Assembly: GCA_022616415.1 (NCBI GenBank)
Contig: JAKEEU010000145.1
Coordinates: 1 to 64,000, forward strand
Direction of reading: 5' to 3'
Origin: Candidatus Zhuqueibacterota bacterium
GTDB lineage: Bacteria > Zhuqueibacterota > Zhuqueibacteria > Zhuqueibacterales > Zhuqueibacteraceae
DNA: 64,000 bases
Notes under the pieces: generated by a model
The model's input: the letters and a program-made list of their open reading frames with translations, nothing else
Told to the model about the DNA's origin: nothing
Databases searched by the model: none
Part shown: positions 17,383 through 24,896 of the stretch, piece after piece
Position numbering within the stretch: the stretch's first letter is position 1
How the letters are laid out: each line of letters starts with the position of its first letter
Made by a program: the position numbers and the translations under genes

Positions 17383-18498
17383 TCAAGTTCCAATCAACAA
17401 AATCTCTTTTGATTCCGAATTGGTGGAAAGCACATACTTGTATCGACCATAATGTTCAACTCGAACATTGCGCTTGTACTTTTGGAGCAAGGCCATCAAC
17501 TCGCTTTCCGATGGAATGCCATCACTGCGGTACGAAACGACCAAATAGCTGTCAGCAAATTTTCGGAATAGTTGATCGAAAGCGGAATAAATCTTTTTCT
17601 TGTCCGTCCACTCCGACTTTTCCGGCTGTAAGCGCCGATGCTTCGATTGACGATCGAGATGATTGACCCATTCATCATACATGGTTAACCCCTCCAGAAA
17701 ATGGTAAAAATCGCGATAATCAACTCCAACGCCTTGCTTTGAAATGTAGGGAGTATCAATGTAAACCAGATCATAATCACCGGTCACATTAAAGACATCA
17801 ACGTTTAATGCGCGGTTAACCATCCCGTTATCAAAAATAGCATGATTGGCTTCATCAACAGTGCTGCGAAACCATTCGTCAAACGGCCTATCCCAAGTTG
17901 TTTTATTTCCAAAAGATCTTTCCACATCGGCGAAACGCACATAGAGATTCTTGCGGTGAAAAAGATTGTAGGGCCGCTTGATAATGCAGGCTTGACAAAG
18001 CGCGAAAAAGGCCAGGGCAAACTTATGTGGATGCGTGAAATGTCGAATATTGGTTATCGTCTGGTCGATCCAGGCATTTTCCTCGTCAGTAAAATAAATA
18101 TCTGAAAATATATCGTGCACAAAAGTTGGGTAGTCGAAGTCAGCATGCTGTTCAAGCACCCAATCTACTTCTTCGGGGGATAAGAAAGTCTCGCTATTTT
18201 CAATGAGGGCAAGGCCGACATAATAATTAAATCTGAGCAGGTCATTGTACGTCACTTGCTTGCCGGCCTTTTTCAACCGGTAGGCAACCGCGCCGGTGCC
18301 GCCGAAAGCATCCAGACATGTCACAAAAGACAGATCGGTGATCTGCTCCCAAATCCAATCGGCTAATTTTGCTTTGCTGCCTTGATAACGCGTGGAAGGA
18401 AATTCGGCTGTGAGACTGGGAAAAAGTGAATGCTGAGCTCCGATAAACATTGTTGGCCTGGTGTCGAGAACTTGAGTTGCATCTATTCTTTGCTTCAT
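17383..18498 (-). CDS. D12-class adenine-specific DNA methyltransferase
   Basis: A 371-residue N6-adenine methyltransferase. It has an N-terminal TRYQGSKAKLADWIW, SAM-binding motif I DAFGGTGA at 63-70, motif IV DTPY at 247-250 and a C-terminal VVSYRSDGIPSESEL. The order is that of the Dam/D12 alpha class. No restriction endonuclease or specificity subunit is encoded within several kilobases, so it is an orphan here. The first 30 residues (before TRYQGSK) are extra compared with Dam. It lies downstream of a broken toxin-antitoxin pair on the same strand. The recognition site cannot be inferred. Confidence 0.9.
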   Translation of the reverse strand: MKQRIDATQVLDTRPTMFIGAQHSLFPSLTAEFPSTRYQGSKAKLADWIWEQITDLSFVTCLDAFGGTGAVAYRLKKAGKQVTYNDLLRFNYYVGLALIENSETFLSPEEVDWVLEQHADFDYPTFVHDIFSDIYFTDEENAWIDQTITNIRHFTHPHKFALAFFALCQACIIKRPYNLFHRKNLYVRFADVERSFGNKTTWDRPFDEWFRSTVDEANHAIFDNGMVNRALNVDVFNVTGDYDLVYIDTPYISKQGVGVDYRDFYHFLEGLTMYDEWVNHLDRQSKHRRLQPEKSEWTDKKKIYSAFDQLFRKFADSYLVVSYRSDGIPSESELMALLQKYKRNVRVEHYGRYKYVLSTNSESKEILLIGT

Positions 18499-18580
18499 TC
18501 AGTTTTAAGAATACGGAAAATCGGGGTTTGATTTGATTTTTATATGTGGAAAATTAATCTTTTATTATTCTCATTTCCTG

Positions 18581-18734
18581 TTAAACATCAATATGAACAA
18601 TCTTGTGTACCTTTATTGTTCTCAGCGTTTCAATGACTTTTGGCATAAGCGGACGTAAAGTATCAAAGGTGTTGTCGGGAGCACCCAAAACAATGATGGC
18701 AAAGTTTATTCCGCTCGTCAAGCAACACTTTCAT
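18581..18734 (-). pseudogene. Deleted and frameshifted DUF5615 PIN-like toxin
   Basis: The frame opens with ATGAAAGTGTTGCTTGACGAG (MKVLLDE, the DUF5615 start) inside the end of the antitoxin gene. It then shifts to a second frame reading INFAIIVLGAPDNTFDTLRP then MPKVIETLRTIKVHKIVHI and a stop. That is the usual C-terminal half of the family. About 60 residues between the two parts are missing, so the toxin should be inactive. The antitoxin gene upstream looks intact. Confidence 0.75.
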
Positions 18735-18945
18735 ACGTTTGTTCCAGCAGTTTCTCTTTCATAAGCTCCAGCACGGCCAGCGCATGATCGCGTTTAACCG
18801 TCGGAAAATCATCGAGAAATTCGTCAAGGGGATGACCGTGTTCAAGATAATCAAAGAGAGTTTTGACTGGCACTCGCGTGCCTGCAAAAACCGGAATTCC
18901 GCCCAAGATTTCTCTGTCGCTTATAATCAATTTGCGTTGGACCAT
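18718..18945 (-). CDS. DUF433 antitoxin
   Basis: A 75-residue protein with the DUF433 pattern: LIISDREILGGIPVFAGTRVPVKTLFDYLEHGHPLDEFLDDFPTV with a GG.P...GTR..V core, a short winged or homeodomain-like DNA-binding fold. Such proteins sit directly upstream of DUF5615 toxins, and the overlapping toxin start is present here but the toxin is broken. A CATCATGG region and TATA-like sequence upstream may carry an autoregulated promoter; no operator was defined. Confidence 0.85.
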   Translation of the reverse strand: MVQRKLIISDREILGGIPVFAGTRVPVKTLFDYLEHGHPLDEFLDDFPTVKRDHALAVLELMKEKLLEQTYESVA

Positions 18946-19130
18946 GATGATTCATCTCCTGGACAATTTTTATATAACGGTTGCCGAATCTTGCCTAATC
19001 TTGAATATAGCACAAATTCCGAATCTTGCAAACGCTGTTTTTGAAAATTCGTATACGGGGCGGCTTTGCGAGCTCTGTTCTGAATAAGATAACCCGCCAA
19101 ACCGCAAAGTCAAGAATTTTGTTGCCCGAA

Positions 19131-19165
19131 ACAAAAACGCCATTAACTCAATCGTTAATGGCGTT
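19131..19165 (-). terminator. Terminator of tmRNA
   Basis: On the minus strand AACGCCATTAAC, a 6-base loop and GTTAATGGCGTT are followed by TTTGTTT, 8 bases past the mature 3' end. Confidence 0.85.
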
Positions 19166-19172
19166 CATGTCG

Positions 19173-19530
19173 TGGAGACGGCGGGAATCGAACCCGCGTC
19201 CGAAGGCCAGTCAAGGAGAACATCTACATACATAGCCTGTTGATCGTTCTCGCTGCGTGGACCTCAACCGGCAAGGGTTGCGCGCAGCCAGCCTGTGAAT
19301 CTCGCCCCGAGCATCCAGGCGGTGCCCGCGGCCAGCCACCAGAGCTGACGCTTATTCCCGCGTGGGTGGCGCAGTTGGGATAAGCGGGCTATCTAAGTAT
19401 TAATTAGGCAGCCAAAGCATACGCATAATTGTCTGCGTTTAAATTTGTGCCCGGCTTATTAACGAGGGGCCAGACGACCTCGGCATGCCGTTCTCGATGC
19501 CTCGACCCCCGTCGAAACCATGTCGTCCCC
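19173..19530 (-). ncRNA. ssrA: tmRNA
   Basis: Both tRNA-like ends are visible on the minus strand: 5' GGGGACGACATGGTTTCGACG and 3' GGGTTCGATTCCCGCCGTCTCC, which pair GGGGACG with CGTCTCC as acceptor stem. The reading frame for the tag, ending NLNADNYAYALAA then TAA, lies at 19404-19448. The resume codon is one of the codons just before it (GGC or ACA), not certain. The 3' CCA is not encoded (A then CGA) and must be added. tmRNA rescues ribosomes stalled on broken mRNAs and marks the product for proteolysis. Length, about 358 nt, is normal. No coding frame across it is real. Confidence 0.95.
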
Positions 19531-19786
19531 GTTTTGATTGCGGATTAAAGATTGTGGACTGCGGACTTGATAATCAATTCGCCACACCTTTTCTAATCCG
19601 TTACCAGTATAACTAACAATTACAATATATAAAAGTTTCGCGAATCTGTCAAGAGGCAATTTGGAACACGGCCTTGGTGAAAAGGCGTGGAAATAAAGGT
19701 CTCCTTCACGAAATTTAAGCTTGAAAATCAGCAATTGTTTTTGTACTTTACTTTGAGCAATCTGACACAAAAAAGGAGACAACGCC

Positions 19787-20071
19787 ATGACTGAGCTTGT
19801 TCTCAAAGTTGATGATATTTTGGCGGAAAAGTTCAAAGAAGTTTCTTTGCAGAGATTTGAAGGGGATGACGCATTGACTTTTGAATTTGCTCTTAAGTCC
19901 CTTCTTTCCAACGACGATTTGGACATGATTCGATTCGAGCAAATTGTCGAGCAAATTCAAGACGACATCGAGGCGGCGGGTGGCATGACGGACAAAGAGA
20001 TCGACGCCTGTATCGCCACCTATCGCAAAGAGAAACGTGCGCGGGGGAAAGAGCTTGAAGGCCGTCATTGA
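19787..20071 (+). CDS. Putative antitoxin of a PIN toxin pair
   Basis: A 94-residue acidic, mainly helical protein (MTELVLKVDDILAEKFKEVS, then DLDMIRFEQIVEQIQDDIEAAGGMTDKEID). It starts 9 bases after an AAAAGGAGA ribosome site and overlaps the following PIN gene, the standard layout of a chromosomal toxin-antitoxin operon. No DNA-binding family is recognised with certainty. The region upstream to tmRNA (19531-19786) is AT-rich and carries the probable promoter. Confidence 0.65.
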   Translation: MTELVLKVDDILAEKFKEVSLQRFEGDDALTFEFALKSLLSNDDLDMIRFEQIVEQIQDDIEAAGGMTDKEIDACIATYRKEKRARGKELEGRH

Positions 20072-20465
20072 CACGAATGTTGTCCTTGCCGGACTAGCCA
20101 ATCGCAAGGGCGCCGCTTTGAAGATTCTCCGGCGTTTTTTTCAGCGGCAGTTTGAATGGGTGAATTCTCAATCCACCTTTGACGAATACCGGCGCGTTTT
20201 GCCGCAATCGCAGAAAGTCTCCCCGCGAAGAGTGCGAGCATTCCTTAGCTTGATTAGCAAGCGCTCGTTGTTTGTGCCAATCGCGGGCACGCTCCAAGTC
20301 TGCAAAGATGCCGACGACGATAAATTTTTAGAAACCGCAACTGCAGGTTGCGTTGATTTTCTCGTCACTAAAAATCTCAAACACTTTCCCCATAAATTCT
20401 TCCAAGGTGTGTGTATTGTCGCTGTAGCAAAGTTCCTCAAAGTACTCGAGAAGCTTTTTCCTTAA
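20055..20465 (+). CDS. PIN-domain toxin (COG1569-type)
   Basis: About 136 residues from the TTG at 20055, placed 7 bases behind GGGGGAAAG; a GTG at 20037 is the alternative. The PIN acidic residues are visible in KAVIDTNVVLAG (first Asp), FDEYRRVL (Glu) and CKDADDDKFLETA (Asp cluster), followed by VDFLVTKNLKHF. PIN toxins are Mg-dependent ribonucleases that cut tRNA or mRNA when the antitoxin is lost. It overlaps the upstream antitoxin gene. Its 3' end overlaps the tail of the convergent NACHT-FGE gene by four bases. Confidence 0.8.
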   Translation: MKAVIDTNVVLAGLANRKGAALKILRRFFQRQFEWVNSQSTFDEYRRVLPQSQKVSPRRVRAFLSLISKRSLFVPIAGTLQVCKDADDDKFLETATAGCVDFLVTKNLKHFPHKFFQGVCIVAVAKFLKVLEKLFP

Positions 20466-23290
20466 CCCAGCTTCGGCCCAATCACCACGCGGAAGCCGAT
20501 GCTATCGTAATGAAAATCAGGTGAATGATGGCGACGATGGGTACAACGTGCTGAATATTGGCCTGTGTATGATAACCCGCCTCGTACTGCACGTTTGCCA
20601 TGAGTCTCAATATTCTCACGACCATCTTCAGGATCATACGGATATGGTGCCAAAAGACTATGACACCAGTCCTTAGTATTTCCAGCCATATCGAGAGCAC
20701 CATACGGGCTTGCGCCGATAGAAAATATTCCGACACTGCTCGTAGTTAATAAATTTGCTTCATAAGTATTTGCGCATTTATTATTCCAGTGATTTCCCCA
20801 AGGCCAGAACCGCCCATCATTGCCGCGTGCCGCCTTTTCCCATTCGGCCTCGATAGGAAGACGCGCGACGTATCCATTCAGTAATTCCCTCGCAAGTTGC
20901 AACCGTTCATTCAGCCAAGCGCAAAAAGCCATCGCTTCAAACCAAGTGACTCCTACCACCGGTCGATTCGGAATGCCTAGACGGGTATCATCCCAAAACG
21001 CCGGTTCGGTACGACCGTTTCGACGTTGCCACTTGTCCAAATTCATTTCCTCTTCGTCTTCGGGATTACGGCTAAGCCAAGCTATTCCCGCAGCGTTCCA
21101 CCATCTTGCCTCTTGATAACCCCCACTTTTCTTAAAGACACGAAATTCTTGATTGGTTATAGGAAACATACCAACATAAAATCTCCGCAAAAAAACAGAA
21201 TGTTGTGGTAACGATTCTTGTCTCCATTTCCTTGCATCCTCCATCACAAAATTCCAAGATTGCGCCTGATAGAATTCTTTCATTTCGTCTAAAACATTTT
21301 TTAATTCGTCTTCCGTACACCCCATCAAAAACTCCCCCTCCGGCACTTCGCACCATTCCATCTTTTCCAATCGCGGATCGCCAAGCTCGCCGAGCACATC
21401 GCCGCATTTGGCACGAACAATGATCGTTGGCGCGGAGTTGGTCATCGTGGTCAGCAAGCGATCAATCACTTCCTTCCAGCAATCTTCGCCGACACTGACA
21501 CGGCCAATGTCTTTGAGGGCGGAGCCGGCAAGCTCGACGTTTTCGCCGAGATGATTGGTAGGCGGCTGGTCATTGAGCAGGCCACGCACGAACAAGGCGG
21601 TCTTCTCTTCTTCGTTGGCGATGAGACCAAGATAGCCCAGCGCCAGCAAGATCACTTCGCGCCAGGCCGGATCGTAGGCATGTTTGCGCAATAACTCCAA
21701 GCTTTTCTGCTCATTCACTTGTCCCTGAAAAACGATGTGGCGGGCGGCGAGGTATTCTTCAAAAGTGAGATGCACGAAGCCATACGCATCCGGTCCGCGC
21801 TCGGCGAGCAGGCCGGAGTATTGGCGAACGTCGTCGAGAAAGCGGGTGGCTTCGCGTTCGGCATCTTCGGGCGCAAGCTTGCGGCGCTCGGTGAAATGGC
21901 GGGCGATCTCGCGCTCCAACTCGGTGCGACGCGCGGTGCCGGAGGGACGGTTGGCATGCATCCAATACGCCAGCGGCGCGAGAATTTTCACCGTCTCTTT
22001 GTCGTCCATGCTGCCAACGGACATGCCGGCAAGGCTGCGCGCGCGGTTCCAGGTTTTGATCAACGTGGTGAGATAAAGCTCATACAGCTCGGCGCGGCGA
22101 TTCGGTAGCTCGGTACCCTGCCGGTGGATGAGCGCGAGAATCGTGAGCAGCAGCGGATTGGCTGCCAGTTTCTCCACGCCAGCATTGTTGAGAATGGCTT
22201 TGAGCAATTTACTCTTCTCCCCTTCCGCATCACGCCACGCTTTCGGTGTCTCACCGCTTTGGGCGATTTCATAAGTACGGCACCAATTTTCGACGAATTG
22301 TGAAATTTGCTCTTTGCTAAAATCAAGCAGCGTGAGATGAAAAACGCCATCGGCTTCCAGCGGCGCTTCGCGATAACCGACGATGCGGCTGGTGATGACA
22401 AATTGGTTGGCGGCGTGACGATGGTTGAGATAAAAATTTTTCACGTGATGCACGACGCGACTGCGCTCGCTCGGATCGTGCACTTCGTCAAGGCCGTCGA
22501 GCAAGATCAGCGTGTTGCCGCTTGCAAGCGCGTCGTAAAAAAGCGAGGCCGGATTCTCCGGAAATTCCTGCATGCCCTTATAAAACTCCGGCAGGAAATC
22601 GTGCAAGCTCAGTTGCGAATTGGCTTGCAAGGCATGAGCATACGCCGCGAGCGGCAGGAGAATCGGCAGGCGTTTTCCTTTGTCGAAATTTCTCGCCGCC
22701 GCGAGCGCGAGATGTTTGAGCAGCGTGCTCTTGCCGGAACCAGGGTCGCCGAGAATGACCAACGCCGGATGCTCGGCCAATGCTTCATCAACTTGCACGG
22801 GACGAGCGCGTTCGACCATCAATTCCAATTCGTCGTCGAGCAGCATTTCCTTGTCGGCAGCGACCTTGCGGCCGGCGAGGCGCAATTCTTCCTTCAACGT
22901 CTCTCCGGTTGGCAACTCCGGCTGCGCCCAGAGATTCACATAAACTTTTTCCAGCGACATGCGCAGCGGCAGCTTCTCAAATTGGATAATACCTTTAAAT
23001 TCGAGATATTGATACGCATCGATGAGATGCTGCAAGTAACGCTGGCGGAGGTTTTTGAGATTTGAGGAAGTATTGGCCGCACGGCCGGATGGCGGCTTAT
23101 CCGCATTCGAGACGCGCTCTTGCCAAAACGTGAAAATGATAAAACTGAGCGCCACGACAATCAGCGCCGTCCAAACGATCCACGGCGGAGGGAGATAACC
23201 CTCCGGCAGAAGGTTGGTGGCGATATTGGTGAGAATGCCGAGCACGACGACGGAAATCGCGGCGCCGGCGAGGATGAGAGTGCGTTTCAT
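20462..23290 (-). CDS. Membrane-anchored NACHT NTPase fused to a formylglycine-generating (FGE/SUMF) domain
   Basis: A 942-residue protein. Two N-terminal membrane helices (about 3-25 and 37-55) are followed by a linker and a NACHT STAND NTPase with Walker A GDPGSGKST (181-189) and Walker B LILLDGLDEV (261-270). Then come a winged-helix and helical region to about 640 and a C-terminal FGE-sulfatase/SUMF domain (644-942: MEWCEVPEGEFLMG, ITNQEFRVF, NRPVVGVTWFEAMAFCAWLN, LPIEAEWEKAARG, GNTKDWC, RAVRGGL, IGFRVV). NACHT proteins in bacteria often act as nucleotide-switched immune or stress sensors. The FGE-like fold here more likely recognises a ligand than modifies sulfatases. It is divergent from three tiny membrane-protein genes that share its upstream gap. 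Confidence 0.88.
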   Translation of the reverse strand: MKRTLILAGAAISVVVLGILTNIATNLLPEGYLPPPWIVWTALIVVALSFIIFTFWQERVSNADKPPSGRAANTSSNLKNLRQRYLQHLIDAYQYLEFKGIIQFEKLPLRMSLEKVYVNLWAQPELPTGETLKEELRLAGRKVAADKEMLLDDELELMVERARPVQVDEALAEHPALVILGDPGSGKSTLLKHLALAAARNFDKGKRLPILLPLAAYAHALQANSQLSLHDFLPEFYKGMQEFPENPASLFYDALASGNTLILLDGLDEVHDPSERSRVVHHVKNFYLNHRHAANQFVITSRIVGYREAPLEADGVFHLTLLDFSKEQISQFVENWCRTYEIAQSGETPKAWRDAEGEKSKLLKAILNNAGVEKLAANPLLLTILALIHRQGTELPNRRAELYELYLTTLIKTWNRARSLAGMSVGSMDDKETVKILAPLAYWMHANRPSGTARRTELEREIARHFTERRKLAPEDAEREATRFLDDVRQYSGLLAERGPDAYGFVHLTFEEYLAARHIVFQGQVNEQKSLELLRKHAYDPAWREVILLALGYLGLIANEEEKTALFVRGLLNDQPPTNHLGENVELAGSALKDIGRVSVGEDCWKEVIDRLLTTMTNSAPTIIVRAKCGDVLGELGDPRLEKMEWCEVPEGEFLMGCTEDELKNVLDEMKEFYQAQSWNFVMEDARKWRQESLPQHSVFLRRFYVGMFPITNQEFRVFKKSGGYQEARWWNAAGIAWLSRNPEDEEEMNLDKWQRRNGRTEPAFWDDTRLGIPNRPVVGVTWFEAMAFCAWLNERLQLARELLNGYVARLPIEAEWEKAARGNDGRFWPWGNHWNNKCANTYEANLLTTSSVGIFSIGASPYGALDMAGNTKDWCHSLLAPYPYDPEDGRENIETHGKRAVRGGLSYTGQYSARCTHRRHHSPDFHYDSIGFRVVIGPKLG

Positions 23291-23339
23291 AAGCGCCCTT
23301 GGTCAAACTTGTTGTCCTGGAAAGTTATGAAATTTTCAA

Positions 23340-23368
23340 TTGCTTTTCTTACAATAAAGCATTACAAT
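23340..23368 (+). promoter_or_regulatory. Sigma-70-type promoter of the small membrane genes
   Basis: TTGCTT and TACAAT separated by exactly 17 bases, 24 bases before the ATG of the 67-aa gene. It lies in the 101-bp gap shared with the divergent NACHT-FGE gene. Confidence 0.55.
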
Positions 23369-23391
23369 TAAATACAAAGAGGACCCGGGCC

Positions 23392-23595
23392 ATGAAAGAA
23401 ACCTTAAAAGAGTTTGCCAAGCATTATCTTGCAATAGCGGCAGCGATTTTGATCGCTTTGCTTGCAGGCATTTTCTTTAAGGAACCGGTTTTGAGTGTCA
23501 AGAGCATTATTTTCGGATTATTGGCTTATGTAGTGCTTTTGGTTATTTCCATTTTGTTGTTCAGGTGGTCTAGTGAAATCAAAAAGGAGGAATAA
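23392..23595 (+). CDS. Small membrane protein, 67 aa
   Basis: The ATG at 23392 follows an AGAGGA ribosome site. A longer frame start at 23299 would put the promoter inside the gene and is rejected. The protein is a short charged N-terminus (MKETLKEFAKHYLA), two hydrophobic helices (IAAAILIALLAGIFF and IIFGLLAYVVLLVISILLF) and a cytoplasmic charged tail (RWSSEIKKEE). It is the first of three very short membrane genes in tandem, starting on the other side of the promoter gap from the NACHT-FGE gene. No family recognised. Confidence 0.7.
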   Translation: MKETLKEFAKHYLAIAAAILIALLAGIFFKEPVLSVKSIIFGLLAYVVLLVISILLFRWSSEIKKEE

Positions 23596-23597
23596 AC

Positions 23598-23735
23598 ATG
23601 TTTGACGACCCTGGTGTTTTGGGATTTTCCGTAGTCATCATTGCTGGAATTTCGGGCGCGATTTTGGTTACTCTATTCGTGAAATTCTTCGAGAGACGCG
23701 ACCGGCGGCAAGCGGGAAGGAATCCCACTTCTTAA
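23598..23735 (+). CDS. Small membrane protein, 45 aa
   Basis: Starts two bases after the previous stop, with AAAAAGGAGGAATAAAC as a very strong ribosome site. The sequence is MFDDPGVLGF, one hydrophobic helix (SVVIIAGISGAILVTLFVKF) and a strongly basic tail (FERRDRRQAGRN). Its size, one helix and a positive tail resemble type I toxin or small regulatory membrane peptides, but there is no direct evidence for that role. Confidence 0.65.
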   Translation: MFDDPGVLGFSVVIIAGISGAILVTLFVKFFERRDRRQAGRNPTS

Positions 23736-23770
23736 GATAAATTTTCTTGCCATCGCAACAGCAACTTTTA

Positions 23771-23902
23771 ATGACCATGATTGAAGATCGTTTTCTTTTG
23801 GGCATGCTTTTCCTCCTGACGGCTGGTGTTGGCGGCGCTGGCCTCATGATTTTGCTTTATTGGCTCTTCAAAGGCCGTAAAACCAAAAGGCCATCAAGGT
23901 AG
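23771..23902 (+). CDS. Small membrane protein, 43 aa
   Basis: MTMIEDRFLLGMLFLLTAGV then GGAGLMILLYWLFKGRKTKR: one long hydrophobic helix and a basic tail, the same plan as the 45-aa gene just upstream. It starts 35 bp after that gene; the ribosome site is weak. Because it is short and rests on composition and context alone, it is less certain. The 196 bases after it (23903-24098) hold no gene. Confidence 0.5.
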   Translation: MTMIEDRFLLGMLFLLTAGVGGAGLMILLYWLFKGRKTKRPSR

Positions 23903-24098
23903 CACTTTACGACCGAAGTGACTCTCAAACAGTGTCGAAAGTATGGTCTTTGAGTCTTTGATCACACGCTATGTTTAGCTATCACCAAAAACAGAAGTTG
24001 ATGACGTTTGTTGCCTCATTTTAACTTTTCCCCTCAAGATTGACCACTCACCTAATTTCGCCTTTGGTTTTTGCTTTTGCTCTGCACAAATAAGAATT

Positions 24099-24812
24099 CT
24101 ACTTGGCTGCAATCGGCGCGCTCACCAGCGGCAACAAGGCAATCTCGATGCGGCGGTTTTGGCTGCGGCCGGCGGGCGTGTCGTTGCTCGCGACGGGGTG
24201 ATATTCCGAGAGACCGACCGCTTGCAACCGCGCGGGGTCCATACCGACTTTTTCCTGCAGGAAGCGCACGACGTTGGTGGCGCGAGCGTTTGACAGCTCC
24301 CAGTTGGTGGGGAATTGCTTTTGCAGGCGCGGGTGGATTGGCACATTGTCGGTGTGGCCTTCGACGCGGATGATTTTATCCTGCACGTTTTTGATGATGT
24401 TGCCGACACGCTCCAGCACCTTCAGGCCGGCAGGCGTGATCTCGGCTTCGCCGGAGGGAAAGAGAATTTTATCCACCATGCTCACCGAGAGCCGGTCCGC
24501 GAGCTGGGTGATCTGAATTTCCTTATTTTGAATTTCTGCTTGCAGTTCTTTCACGAGCTGCTCTTGCGCGCTCGCCAGCCGCTGAATTTCTTCTTCTTTT
24601 TCCTTCGAAGATTTGGCAATGGTTTCTTCGATCTGCTTGGAAAGCTCGGCCACGCGCCCTTCCAGTGATTGCACGCGCGCCGTCAGCTCGGTTTTCTCGT
24701 TGCGCAGCGTCTCCAAGTCTTGCTTGGCCAAACGGCTCAGGTTGAAAAAATAACCGGCGAAGATCGCCAGCGCCAGTGTGAGAATCGCCAGAATAATGGT
24801 GATGACTTTCAT
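24099..24812 (-). CDS. OmpA/MotB-type peptidoglycan-binding envelope protein
   Basis: A 237-residue protein. It has an N-terminal anchor helix (VITIILAILTLALAIFAGYFF), a coiled coil of about 70 residues (LETLRNEKTELTARVQSLEGRVAELSKQIEETI) and a C-terminal OmpA domain. The domain shows ILFPSGEAEITPAG, VEGHTDNVPI, LSNARATNVVRFLQEKVG and the terminal SQNRRIEIALLP arginines that hold diaminopimelate. The layout (inner-membrane anchor, periplasmic coil, peptidoglycan-binding end) is like MotB without a proton channel partner. It probably tethers the membrane to the wall. It is the only gene on its strand between two intergenic repeats. Confidence 0.85.
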   Translation of the reverse strand: MKVITIILAILTLALAIFAGYFFNLSRLAKQDLETLRNEKTELTARVQSLEGRVAELSKQIEETIAKSSKEKEEEIQRLASAQEQLVKELQAEIQNKEIQITQLADRLSVSMVDKILFPSGEAEITPAGLKVLERVGNIIKNVQDKIIRVEGHTDNVPIHPRLQKQFPTNWELSNARATNVVRFLQEKVGMDPARLQAVGLSEYHPVASNDTPAGRSQNRRIEIALLPLVSAPIAAK

Positions 24813-24839
24813 CTACCTGCCTCCTTTCGTTTTTTGAGG

Positions 24840-24894
24840 GGAGTGTGGACTTTCTAGTCCACACGCATCGCGGACAAGAATGTCCGCGCTCCCT
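24840..24894. repeat. Second copy of the GTGGAC/GCGGAC double hairpin
   Basis: Palindromes GTGGACTTTCTAGTCCAC and GCGGACAAGAATGTCCGC, differing from the 12350 copy by single bases. It fills the space between OmpA-like and PfkB genes. Confidence 0.85.
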
Positions 24895-24896
24895 TT

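Noticed and set aside
17383-18945. Complete restriction-modification system
   Set aside because: Only a methylase is encoded; the neighbours are a toxin-antitoxin remnant and an aminotransferase.
19171-19202. tRNA-like T-arm GGTTCGATTCCCGCC
   Set aside because: Not a separate tRNA; it is the 3' tRNA-like end of tmRNA, paired with the 5' end 340 bases away.
19459-19926. 155-codon minus-strand frame over the tmRNA 5' end and the antitoxin
   Set aside because: The tmRNA ends and tag frame explain the sequence, and the antitoxin gene occupies the other part.
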